The notes beneath the pieces were generated by a model, which saw nothing but the letters and a program-made list of their open reading frames with translations, searched no databases and had not been told where the DNA came from. Positions 33,600 to 44,605 of a stretch of DNA of 64,000 bases are shown piece after piece (the stretch's first letter is position 1; the number at the start of each line of letters is the position of its first letter). The translations under genes and the position numbers were made by a program. This stretch comes from Xanthoparmelia taractica. Lineage: Eukaryota; Ascomycota; Lecanoromycetes; Lecanorales; Parmeliaceae. The stretch is taken from the NCBI GenBank assembly GCA_033085395.1, contig JANQBS010000089.1:62001-126000 (forward strand). Reading direction: 5' to 3'.

Positions 33600-36500
33600 T
33601 TTGATTAGTTCTCTCGCTACTTTTATTCGTTTAGAAATAATAAATAGTCGAATAAAGTAAATTTACTTTGAGCTTCTTAAAGAGCTTCGATTAAAGCTTA
33701 GAAAAGAACTTTCTATTACGATTCGTGAGTAAAATCTTTAAGATTTCTTAGTTTATGATATTAAGTCTATTAAACAATGCAGTAGCTTATTAGGCGGCGA
33801 AGTAATTCTTTTTGTCAGGAACGAAAGTTATTTTCTTTATAAACTTATCTATTATAGAAAGAATAATATCGAATTTTTCGACTAATTTTGAGAGTGTTAA
33901 AATAAAATTTAGAGTAAGTATATAAAACGATATTGGCGGAGACTCGATTGACTATAGAGAGTTATAGAGACGATATCGACGTATTTGAAGAATAAGATAT
34001 TTAGAGTAGAATCTAATGTATTGCCGGAGATGTTTAATCAATTTATAAATATATTAGATATTCGAAATCTTCTTATAAGACTTCTTAAATCTCAAATAAT
34101 TATCTTTATAAGCTATTTCAAGAACGATTTTAATTATACTTTAAGGTATATAAAGACATTACACGCCGATAAACTTACTAACATAAAAGAAAAGATTTTG
34201 ATATTTCTATGTAGTATCTTTTATGTGTCTATCACGAACGAAAGAAAGATCAATCACAACGTCCTCGTTAATATTCTTATTTTTAATTATTAAAGTAGAG
34301 ATTCTAACGTAGAATAAATCTATCTTATAATTATTCTCGAGGCCTTCAAGAAACGTAGAACTTATCTTTATAAGTGTAGTAATGAAGAGAGTATCTAGCT
34401 TATTATAATCATTAGAGAGAGATACATTATTAACACTTATAAGTCTTAAAAGTGCATCGGGGACGATGTGCTCTTTTTCGGGCTTATATCAAATATCGAG
34501 ATAAAATTACTTAAGGAATTAAAAAGCTCTGATAAGACGAACGTTTATTCTTATGATGAAATTTATTGAAATAATCGATAATTATCTTATAATGTCTAGA
34601 ATAGTAGAATAATCTATTTGAATAATAGTAATATACTTTAAAGAGTCTATTAGGTGCCTTATTTTCTTGAATATTTAGACGAAGTCTACTACTTCTAGCT
34701 CTATTGACTAATAATTCTTCTTAGTCTAAGTTAGGTCTCGAGAAAAAAATATAATTATTTAAATTGTAATGCGGGGCGATTATTTATTCGAATTAAGTTA
34801 TTCGTTGATATAAAAGACTTATACTTCAAAATCGAATTTTTTTGAAGTATTTAAATCTACTTAAATTAATTTATTGAGATCGTAATAAACAAGCATAGAA
34901 GATTAAGATAATGCTACTTGTAGACTATTAAAACTCGCTTGTTCTAGCTCAATTAGTAAAGATAATTTAAAGCGTAATAAATAGACACGACGAGGATTGC
35001 CTTTAAACGGAGCTTCTTTCAAAAGCCTTATCTTAAGATTCTACAAAGATGCTATAAGTTATGTATAATAATAAACCAAGCTACGGAGATAGCCTATAAG
35101 ATCAAGATAATGCCCTAAATCTCCAAGAGTTACGGGATAGTTTAGCTTAGCAATCGCTTTAAGTTTATTATCTACAATAACTATTTCTAAAGAATTAATA
35201 TATCGATCAAGTAGATTAATATTTAAGTATCTCAGAAAGATTTTTTTAAGGGCGATTAAAATATTATACTTAACTAGAAGTTAAAAAAGCCTTCTCAAGT
35301 GATAAATATGCTCGAAGAAACTTTTAGAATCAACGATAATATTATTAATATAGACTTATACGAATTTAAGAGCTCTTAGAATATAATTAATTCTTCTTTA
35401 TACGTAAACAATTAAGTTTATATATCTCATAATTGAAACATTAAATATTTCCTATTTTCGATACGTGACTATCGTAAGCATATATTGAAAGTCGAGATAT
35501 ATAAGTTATTAATAGAAGAATAATATTGCATTCAGCATAGTTATATGAGTGCACTTAAGTAGTTTTAAGATAATATCTAATTAAAGAGACACGAGATAGA
35601 CGTCTAGCATAATAAGATTATTTAGTCCACGAATATTAATCACTACTCTATTCTTTCTTTTATTATTTAATAAAGTTTTTTAAATAACGAAGATAGAATA
35701 ACTAAACGAAGTTGACTACTTAATGTATTTCAAACGGCCTTACTACTATAGAGTATTAAAGATTTTGTTAACTACTACCTTATCTATTAGCTTAAGAGAA
35801 TAGACCTTCGCTCTCTTACTACTAGATAGTCTCAACTACTAGTTATCTCGAAGAGAAAGCTTTATTTATTTATTTTATGATATTTTAATAAAATCTTTAT
35901 TCTTCTAAAGAGACGAAAACTTATTAATTAGATTAGTTAATTGCTATCTTTCTTTCTTATTTTTATAGATTATTATACTATTAGAAAGCTTTAATTCTAT
36001 GTTCTTAGAATTAACAAAACCACCTAAGATTTCGTTAAGAGTTTTATTTTTAGTATAATTAATTAGAGATGCAAAGCTATTAACTAGACTTATTAACGTA
36101 ACAGTCGTAAAAATAATTACTTTCTTTACTTAATTGAAGAAGAATTTAATAAAGAAGACGTTTTCGTAGTCAACTTCTTGCAATATTCTTAAGTGTAATT
36201 TCTTAAGAATTTACATAGCATAATTAATCTTATTTTTGACTATTATATCGGCAATATTGATATTAATTATATAAGTATATATAATTAAATTATGCTGCTT
36301 TATAGGTTTAAAAATAAAGTCTCTATTAGGTAAATTCTTAAGCGTAATTATAGATAGAATTTACTATGCTCTCGATGTAATAGTAAGTGCCTTTTATGCT
36401 CGAATTAATTGTTTTATGTCTTAATCAGCGTTATAAGTTATAATTTTAATAATAATATTATAACTATTAATACGTGCTTCGTTCTTACTCACATTAAGCA

Positions 36501-36717
36501 TAATCTTCTTCGATCTCATAATATTATTTCTTATTAATAGATTTACCTTCAAATTATTAATCAAATGAATCTCTCTTATAATACAAGTAAGGGTCGTATT
36601 ATTATCTCTTTTAAGATCTAAAAGATACATTAAAATAAGCATATATTTATCGATATTATATATTGTAGAATTAAGTTCTTTGACACGTAGAGAAGATAAT
36701 ATCTTTCTTATTTTCAT
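33600..36717 (-). pseudogene. gag-pol remnant (protease, RT, RNase H, integrase)
   Basis: Read on the minus strand in pieces, with many stops. At 36717-36421 there is a protease-end-like stretch (NLKVNLLIRNNI). At 35355-35290 VYINNIIV is followed by FFEHIYHLRRLF, the reverse transcriptase active-site region, with both catalytic Asp codons (GAT) now AAT (35346-35341). Near 34484-34460, KPEKEHIVPDALLRL marks the RNase H end. At 34115-33990 lies the integrase zinc-finger region, with AYKDNYLRFKKSY and IRFYSKYLILQ where the family has His and Cys. At about 33800-33627, LTNRNRKFFSKL and LLYSTIYYF mark the integrase core. Assignments come from family wording I know; most differences fit C-to-T or G-to-A change. 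Confidence 0.9.
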
Positions 36718-39208
36718 CTCAGATAGCAGAGATAAAAGCTATTATTTATCGGCTAATGTTATATTAGTCCCTAAATTAATATATTCTTTCTTATTCTTTG
36801 CATTTGATATAAATCGTAGTGAAATATAAGCGTAATTCTAGTCACGAAAGCTAAAACCAATGTCTAGTCTAGCTCTATCCTTGGAATTTAATTAGATAAT
36901 TTTCATAATAAAAGTATCGACTATTAACGGTTTAATAAGTGATGGTTTAAAATAATATTCGGCTTATAAATGCTTATATAATTTCGACTTAAAAGAGAAA
37001 GATAAATTATAATTTCTATAGTACGTTTAAATGCCCACGAATTCAGCAAAAGAATTATCATGATATTAATTATTCAACTCATTAAAATTATAGTCTAACT
37101 ACTTCTAATAGTTGTTAATTTTAATATTCTATTAAAGCGCATTTTCTTTCGCTTAGTTAGGATTTTTTTACTTATTTTTAATAATCGCTTCTACTTGATA
37201 AATAATAGTCTTAGATCTAAAATTCTACTGAAATTATCGGTTTTCGATATTATTTTGATTTTCGTATTTTCGATCTACTTAAGAATTCGTTTGTAATAGT
37301 CGATTCGTTAAATCTAACGTGTTTTGCTATTCTTTAACTTGCACGAAAGACCTTTAATTCGACTATAGCCTTAAATCGTAGCGAAGATCTAATTGATAGT
37401 CGTACTGCTAAGGGTAGTAAGTATTCTAATCAAAGGAGTTAGAAGGTCGAAATAATTGCTACTAACGATATGGCTACTCGTACTACTACTACTGCTATTT
37501 AAATAGCTGAGAAATAGAATTGAATTGATTCTGCTAACCTTGACGAATTGAGAAAGCTAAAGAAAGATCTTGCTAAAATACATTTCTCAGTGCATTTCGA
37601 TAGATATTTCCACGCTATTAATTCTATTAATTTTAATGCTAAGATCTTTAAGCGAAAACTTAATATTGCTATTGGCGAGTATATAGCTCAAATTAAGCTA
37701 TCTTCTTTATATTAAGCATTTGAATAAAGCTTACAATAATAGTAGCTGAACTTAATGAGTCGATAAAGACTCGTAGCTCTAATACGATTCCTTGATAGAC
37801 GAATATCAACTAATTTTGAATATTATCAATATTAACTGATTTTACATATCTAACAACTACTTACACATAGCTAATAGGCTCACGGCGCGCTCGAGCATCT
37901 GCCAATATATACTTTTCTATAGTTAGATTCGAAAATATTACGTCTAGCAATTCCTTGAATCTTACAGAGAGAGCTCTACATTATTCTTTCACTTCACTAT
38001 CTTCTATACGAAGGCCTCTCCGCTTTAGATTTAATAGCTCTAAGATATATTAAGCAAGTATAGAACCTCGAAAATAGATATTTATATTGATACGAACTAT
38101 AGCTTCTCCTTTCATAGCTATTAAATTATAAATTCTTTTAACAAATAAAATCACACTACGATAATACACGTTCTTTTCTATAATTATAATCTTATTCTCT
38201 CCGTAAGACTTGTTTAGAAAAGAATCGACATAGTCTAATTCTATAGCATTTCATTTGCTATTAGAACCTTCTATTATAGTCGATCCGAGTTCTCCTAACT
38301 CTTCTAACGAGCCTTATTCTCCCCTAGGTCCAGTAGATAAATGCAAGTTATTAATAATATTCGTGACGGCGGAGTTAATAGTATTATTAATTATATCTTA
38401 TAGTTATTGGGCTGTGAAATTGATAGTTATCTTCGATGTAGTTTAGCTTAATTGCCTACGAGAAGTGCTTAAATTTTCACTCAAATCAATAGTATCTATA
38501 GCAGTGAAATTCTCACGGCTTTCTGGTGGAGGCGATAATAAAGAAAACAATTTATTTGATAAAGAATCACGATTATTATCAGTAGAATTGTTAGTAGAAT
38601 TGTTAAGAGAATTATTAGTAGAATTATCGTCACCAATATTAGTAGAATTATTACTAGTTGATAACCGATTAGATATATTTCCAATAGAAAAAGAATTAAA
38701 GAGTAAGTTTCTAAGAGGCTAAGTAACTTACTTAAAACGCCGAATAGATTTACGAAAAGTAGGTTTATTAACGACTCAATCTGATGGCCAACGGTCTTGA
38801 AATAAGAAATATATAGTTATTCGTGATGAATTAGTAGAAGAGTTAATTAATCTAACATGCTCAAGAGTATTAAACGTGAGATGCTCACAAATCTCCTTAG
38901 TATCGTTAGATATTAAATTAGTGTATTTGTAGTCAATAACAATAAACTTCTAAATATTAAATGCGAGGCTAGATAGTTATCTATCTATTAAAATAGTCAG
39001 CGCTATAAGGCTGATTGATAAGAGAAGTAGTAAAAAAGAGGGAGGCTTTTGATAAGCAAAGAGTAGAAAAAGCTAATAAGATCTTGCTAATCTAATAACT
39101 TATTTATTTGATAAATTCGGTGACGGTGAGTGAGCTATATTGATAAAGGACTCCTTCTAATCGATTTCGACAGTTAGTTGATATCGAAATCAAGCGTTGC
39201 TATCATGT
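36718..39208 (-). other. 5' part of the retrotransposon, presumed gag
   Basis: Between the protease remnant and the 5' LTR, where gag is expected. I see no recognisable gag or zinc-knuckle motif. A plus-strand frame at 38465-38722 with repeated ELLVELL units reflects an imperfect TTAGTAGAATTATTAG-type tandem repeat (38,575-38,655), not a gene. Confidence 0.6.
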
Positions 39209-39326
39209 TGTGATGGAAATAGTCTTGAGATTAATGATTGAAAAGGTTATTGAATTCTAAGGGCCGCAGTGACGGAGATCTGCTGAGGAAGCTAATACAA
39301 CTTTGGCATATAGAAATACCGTGACA
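39209..39326 (-). repeat. Right LTR (5' LTR of the element), 118 bp
   Basis: Starts TGTGATGGAAATAGTC and ends TACCGTGACA, aligned along its length with the left LTR apart from the missing 45 nt. Confidence 0.93.
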
Positions 39327-39331
39327 AAACT
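39327..39331. repeat. Target-site duplication, right copy
   Basis: AAACT immediately after the right LTR, matching 32333-32337. Confidence 0.9.
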
Positions 39332-39870
39332 CTAGAATATATAAAGAGGACTTATAATCACTAAGGGCTCGCTAAGGTCTTAGACTATAGATCTCGTAAT
39401 AGACTTTAAATCTATAAGTAATTAACGCTAATACGTATATAGCATTAGCGCTAGGTAAAATATTTAGATATCTCTTATTCGTAAGATAATATAAGATTTT
39501 AATAAACTATTCTATAGAATAACTAATTAGATAGTATATTTAAAGATATAGAATAATCGTAGAATTATTTATATCTTTATAGCGAATAATTAGAACAATA
39601 GCTAGAATTCTCATCGTAATTAAGTAATATTATATTTATTAATAAATATAGCTATAATCTAGTAGTATAACTATATACTAGCTATACTTCTTCGTTATTA
39701 CGTATTTTCTTTTATTAATAATATAGTTATTATTAATTAGTATATACTATATCTTTTCGATTACTAGATCGATTATACTTTTCCTCTTACGACTTTTACT
39801 CTTATATAATTAAGCACTTTACCTCATATATTAACAACGAGTAATCCACCTTAGACATTAAAACGCCGAA
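39332..39870. repeat. AT-rich RIP-like DNA, right flank
   Basis: About 540 bp of TpA-rich DNA continuing outside the LTR element, returning to normal composition near 39,880. It suggests the gypsy element is nested in an older mutated repeat. No terminal repeats or coding remnant recognised. Confidence 0.55.
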
Positions 39871-40460
39871 GCAGTTATCATTTCACCCCAAGATCCGCCT
39901 CGCGCGGCGACTCCGATGTGCGTGTGTCATAACCCCCATGAACACCATTGGTTGGCGAGACCATGGGAGTGAGGCGGACATGTAACCTTAGAGACATAGC
40001 CTAACGCAAACAAGTGCGACTGAGTGACTCGTATGTGGCATAACATGATAGGCTGTTCTTAGGGTGAAGTGTCGGAATCGAGCATTTGTTTCTGCTTTCT
40101 GAATGTTTTGCCCGAAGGCCCAGCGGCTAATGTGATTGGAGATGTGATCTCGAAAGACACTACACACGCGTTTTCCAAAGGATCAGTAAGAATGGGCACC
40201 CAGGGATTGACTGGAGCCTGTGGGCCGAACGAATCTCATTTCGTGGCTCTGGCGGGGCTGTCCTAGTTGGTGAGATGGGATGTTTTAGGAGATCGTGACG
40301 ATGTAATTCATAAATATGAGCTTCCTTCCTTAATTGCTACTTCACTCTCAAAGCTCTCCTCACCTCGAAGACTCAAATAGAGTCTCTGATATCTTTAGCT
40401 CTTCAATTTTTTGGGTTCAAAACTTAGCTTCGTCCTTCCTGGCCTAGACTCATTAAATCA
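39871..40460. other. Intergenic right of the AT-rich island
   Basis: Normal-composition DNA. No gene recognised; the 3' half should hold the promoter and leader of the next gene. Confidence 0.5.
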
Positions 40461-41217
40461 ATGGCAGAGATGGAAGACATGGAGCAAGTGCATGACGAGA
40501 AGCAAGAGGAAGAACATGAGGATGTATCGGAGGGAGAAGCGTTCGAGGGAGAGGTGCGTGACCTATCGTTAAAGGTCAACGACAAGGTCACTCTTCATCA
40601 ACCGGAACTCTGCCTTATCTACACCGCCCTGCATTGGGATTGCAGGTCCGATGGCACCCCATGGAATGACGTCGAAATCAAGCAAATCATTGGCCACGCC
40701 GTACTCAAGCTCGACGAGGACACGTACCAGAGTCTTGACCTGACACAAGTGATCAAGCTATTGGAAAGAGAAGAAGATCAGTACACCAGAGATGTGAAGC
40801 TCATCGCTCAAAGGTCAAAGAGGCTTTTCGTGTCATGGTTCCAGCAGCAGCATGAAAAGTATTTAAGTATGTGTCGGAAGGATGAGAAGTCAGTACCATC
40901 ACTGTGGTCTCTTACAACTCCTCAACTAATGGTATATCTATTTGGCCAGACAAAGAGACTATAAGGGTTTCGTTCAGCAAGAGGCTCCGCAAGCCTCTAC
41001 TCAGACGCGGCCTGGGAAGAGACGCCGTCTTAGGCAATCTGAGCTGCAGAAATCAATCGCCAGAGTGCCATCATCAAGGTTATCTGGCGGAAGTCAAGGT
41101 GGTGGGCAAGCCGGCAATGCAATCCGTCCTCCGATGGAGTACCCTTCGATCGCTGCCGTGCTGGCAGGTTCGTCCAAGTCGAGTCAAGATTGCCAGGGTC
41201 GAAGCGAGAGCATGTAG
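40461..41217 (+). CDS. Hypothetical acidic-N-terminus protein
   Basis: Family not recognised. The first exon encodes a very acidic start (EKQEEEHEDVSEGEAFEGE) and then a globular-looking stretch (LHQPELCLIYTALHWDC ... LFVSWFQQQHEK). The frame fails at 40964, while another frame (QRDYKGFVQQEAPQ to 41217) carries on. A 91-nt intron 40859-40949 (GTATTT..GCCAG, with CTAAT before the acceptor) joins them in phase to give 221 aa; an alternative 40867-40957 with a better donor but poorer acceptor also fits. The second exon is basic and Ser/Gly-rich (RPGKRRRLRQSELQK), like a nuclear-localisation region. It is the first gene to the right of the RIP island. Function unknown. Confidence 0.55.
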
Positions 41218-41476
41218 GCCTTGAACTGGGGGCATTGAGAATGGCGAGGTATATATGGCGATAACACATAGACACGCCTTGATGAATCCATTTCATAGAG
41301 ACTGTATAATGGAACTAAATGAGAAGCAATTATGATATTGATATGAAGAACGCATCAATATCCAACTCCCTCAATTTCGTACTTGGATAAAAAAAAAAAA
41401 AAACCATTCAATTTGACAGGTTTGCGTCTTGGTATTAAGATGAGTGCCACAACGTTTAGAAGGTTTCTTCGGACGA

Positions 41477-43330
41477 CTACTGTAATCGTTGAGTTTCGTC
41501 TATTGTGGATCCCTTTCTCTCAATCCGTGAGATCTCCTCCACATAGCCGAATTGAAGAGCAGAAGATGAGGTCTCGACAGCCGGATCATCATGTCGGTAT
41601 AGAGCTATACCTTGACGACGATTTCTTCTCATTTTCAGGGCTTCAATTTTGTGATACAAGGATTGTCGGCGTTGATCAGGTGCAAAGTCTTTAGTGAGAT
41701 CCTTAAAGTTTGGCGTAGTATCCTCGACTTGAAGATCGTGAGAAGTAGAAGGTAAGAATTCCGTATCCAGAGAGTCATGTCGGTCTGAAGCCGTACCGTG
41801 CCAGCTATTTCTTCTCAAGATCGCTGCCTTTATTTTTGGGGATGTCGATTGGTTCGGGTCTTGGTGTTCAACTGTGCGGGCTTTCTCCATCATGGCCTTG
41901 ATGCTTGATGGTGCCTTCTTTATGTTGTCGCCTTGAAACGTCAAAGACGGGTTCTCAGCCAATAGAGGCCTACCTCGCTTGAGGGGCACTCCAACTTGGC
42001 AATCTCTTTCAACTTCCATGGGCTCGAGCTTGTGCATGCATGATTGCTCAAGCTGTTGGCGTTTCTTTACTGTGAGGTCCTCTCTCTTGGGCCATGGTGA
42101 AGATTTTCGAGAGAAGTGAGGGGTCTTGGCAAGTCCGTCCAGACTACGAATAGGAGCGCTGAGTGATCTTGTCGAACGCTGAAAATTGCGAGAAGATTGA
42201 AATATAGTCTTGCCCTTTATCTTCGACACATCGTCGAAGGGAAGTAGACCAGTTCTAAGCACATTTTCCCAATCGCTGCTCTTCTCGGTCCGTATCCCTG
42301 ACGCCGAACGCTTCCTGTCGGAGGCACAGCCGTCGCACTCCGGTCTCCGCCAAGTCTGTCTCGAAGCTTCAAACCTCGTTGCAGCATGATCAAGTCTCTT
42401 GTCGAGCATGTACGTAAAGTTTGGAGCCAAGGGGTTTTCGAAGAAGGTTTTGGGCGGTGGTGGCACGTTGAGCCACAGGCAGTGCATAGCATCTTCGCTA
42501 TAGCCGCAGGGATATCTATTTGGAGTGGACGCCCTCAAAAAAGGCTTTTGCGTTTCGAATCTGTCCTCAAGATCTGCTGCTTGAGCTTTGCGTTTGCTGG
42601 AATCCGTCGGTTCTTGTTTGATCCTGGGGGGATCACGAGAAGCTTGGGAGGCATAGCTCTGGTCGTGAAAACGCTTCACGGCAAATTCATTTCGGGGGTC
42701 ATCATGTTGAATATGGACTGGGGGAGTACAGGATACAGTATCGCCATGGTCGTAGCAGAAAGGCAGGTTTTGGGAAGCCAGCTTTATCGATAAGTCTGGG
42801 ACTGGCTGGTTGAGGTCGTTTGAGGAAGAAGGGCTGGTGATTACTTCTTCTGACCAAACGGATGAGTTGGGCGTAACTTTTTTTGCAGGTGGCAAGGAGG
42901 TTTGTGATTCTTCTTCCTCGTCGCTAGGAGTTGGTTGTTTCGGAGCTACTCCAGTATTATTCGAGTAGCGTTGCCGTCTCTGCATAAGTTCTTCTTCAAC
43001 TATTTGTTCTTTTCTCATGATGTCTTCATAATCTGGAGTCGGCAGTCTGGAAACGAGCCATCCACACCCTCGACTCTTGTCCGATAGCTTTCGCGGTCTT
43101 GCCCATTTATGCCGTGGAGGAGCTGTATCTTGGGCGTCGCCGCCATAATTCCGCCTCCAAAGAAATCGGTTTGACGGCTCAGTTTTTCGGATAACGGTAT
43201 CCAGGCGAGAAGTCAATAGTTCAACGAACTTGGGCGCCCAGAAGTCCTCGAACAATGTGTTAGGCGATGCCGGTCTACTGGGGAGGTCGCGCAGATGATT
43301 CTCTTCCTCGCAGCCACAAATGCAAGCCAT
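41477..43330 (-). CDS. Hypothetical 617-aa protein with two internal repeat pairs
   Basis: Single open frame of 617 codons; family not recognised. It is hydrophilic, rich in Ser, Arg and Pro, with no membrane span or signal peptide, so probably nuclear or cytosolic. Residues about 5-61 and 275-330 repeat each other: CG..E, then LFEDFWAPKFVELLTSRLD versus FFENPLAPNFTYMLDKRLD, each ending in WRR. Residues about 499-540 and 561-602 form a second pair (KIKAAILRRNSWHGTASDRHD versus KIEALKMRRNRRQGIALYRHD), 62 residues apart. These look like two short motifs each duplicated once, perhaps binding motifs. The ATG at 43330 starts MACICGCEEE, whose cysteines belong to the repeat, supporting this start. 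Confidence 0.75.
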   Translation of the reverse strand: MACICGCEEENHLRDLPSRPASPNTLFEDFWAPKFVELLTSRLDTVIRKTEPSNRFLWRRNYGGDAQDTAPPRHKWARPRKLSDKSRGCGWLVSRLPTPDYEDIMRKEQIVEEELMQRRQRYSNNTGVAPKQPTPSDEEEESQTSLPPAKKVTPNSSVWSEEVITSPSSSNDLNQPVPDLSIKLASQNLPFCYDHGDTVSCTPPVHIQHDDPRNEFAVKRFHDQSYASQASRDPPRIKQEPTDSSKRKAQAADLEDRFETQKPFLRASTPNRYPCGYSEDAMHCLWLNVPPPPKTFFENPLAPNFTYMLDKRLDHAATRFEASRQTWRRPECDGCASDRKRSASGIRTEKSSDWENVLRTGLLPFDDVSKIKGKTIFQSSRNFQRSTRSLSAPIRSLDGLAKTPHFSRKSSPWPKREDLTVKKRQQLEQSCMHKLEPMEVERDCQVGVPLKRGRPLLAENPSLTFQGDNIKKAPSSIKAMMEKARTVEHQDPNQSTSPKIKAAILRRNSWHGTASDRHDSLDTEFLPSTSHDLQVEDTTPNFKDLTKDFAPDQRRQSLYHKIEALKMRRNRRQGIALYRHDDPAVETSSSALQFGYVEEISRIERKGSTIDETQRLQ

Positions 43331-44605
43331 GTTTTGGTCTCAATGTGAATAGGTTGTATGAAATGGGTGAAAGTGAAATGATGAAGGAAGAAGGAAGAAA
43401 AAAGCTGAAGGTAGGACAAGGAAGGAGGGATCGAATGTATGAAAATGATATGCCTACCATAGTGGCTGTAGTAGGTTTCTATGTCCACATGCATACTTAC
43501 TATGTACACCTACTCCCCTCCCCCTTACGGTCTGGTAGAGATATACATCGACCTTTCTATCTTTAGGGCGTATGAGAGTAGATCATATCTATGCTATAGA
43601 ACGAATACTATAGCAGAACATAAACAAGAATTTTCCTGAGAGCTCCTTCCTTCTGAGGTCTACTGCTGCCTCTTTCTTGGTTTTACCTTTCAGCGAAGTA
43701 AGAGCCTCAGTATTGGCTGGGACTTGCAGGGACTAAAGCATAGTAGACATCATTGCCACTGTATCTGTAGGCGAGAAAGGCTGGTACTTTAACGTGGGGC
43801 AATATCCATAGCAGAAGCACCCCATTGTCGAAGGAACTAACCCTCTACGAAAGTAACTCTCCTTCCGCCAGACTCCTCCAGTCCTCAACGCCTCACGAAG
43901 TCCATCCGTTGAACAATATTTTTCAACCAGTAAGGCACTATCGGTGTAGACTCACCTTCGAAGTCTTATGGTGAAGGTTAATACATTCAGAAGCCATCGG
44001 ATGGTCTTCACCCATGGAAAGCCTCTACCGCTCAAAGGTTCGGACGTTGAAGTCCACATTCAAAGCCTCACTCTTGCATCCTAAGAAGGAACCACTGCTG
44101 CCTTGAGACGGTATGTCCCTTCGGCAGTGGAGAGAACGATCCGTACTGTCCACGGCTTAACACTTTCATACCACGCAAACCCTTCTACGAATCGCTGAGG
44201 GACAAGGTTTTCCGCCTCGTTTCATGCAGGCGCAGCGCTTCGGAATGGATCAGGTCGACCAGTCATATCCTACCATTCATGCTCACCCGAAGGTCACGAG
44301 TCGACCGCTTCACTATGCTTGATGGCGAGCATCGACCCCGCTTTGCTGTCCGACCCAGACTTCCGCCTATTTTCTTTTAACAGTCTCTTGCATTGAAAGT
44401 CTTATCATGCTGCAAAGTCCATCCATCTCAGCTACTGATTTCTGTTTCTGAAGCTCCATCTCGCCAGCTACCATTGACATTCTTCCACCTCCTATCCAGC
44501 TTTAGCTGCGGTCAGCCTCTTGCCTTAGTACACATTAACCAACGTCAAGCTTTTACTTCGAAGCTCCTCACCTTATCGTCGAACGTTCGCTTCAGTGCGT
44601 TGAAT
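43331..44605. other. Intergenic, 5' sides of two divergent genes
   Basis: About 1.3 kb between the 617-aa gene and the kinase gene. No gene or repeat recognised; it should hold both promoters. Confidence 0.5.

Larger units (their letters stand above)
32338..39326 (-). mobile_element. RIP-mutated Ty3/gypsy LTR retrotransposon
   Basis: A 6,989-bp element bounded by direct repeats starting TGT and ending ACA and by a perfect AAACT target duplication. The coding remnants run on the minus strand in the order protease (about 36.6 kb), reverse transcriptase (about 35.3 kb), RNase H end (about 34.47 kb) and integrase (34.1-33.6 kb), which is the gypsy order. The 5' LTR is therefore the right-hand one. 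The whole body is AT-rich with abundant TpA and few CpA while CpG remains, the imprint of RIP. Just inside the right LTR, the minus strand has TGATAGCAACGC, a possible mutated primer-binding site. No frame is open enough to work; the element is dead. Confidence 0.95.

Noticed and set aside
33985..34293. 102-codon plus-strand ORF in the AT-rich island
   Set aside because: It is the reverse strand of the integrase remnant; AT-rich DNA gives chance ORFs.
38255..38722. Plus-strand open frames inside the retrotransposon
   Set aside because: They run opposite to the element and consist of repeated Leu/Glu/Val codons from a local tandem repeat.
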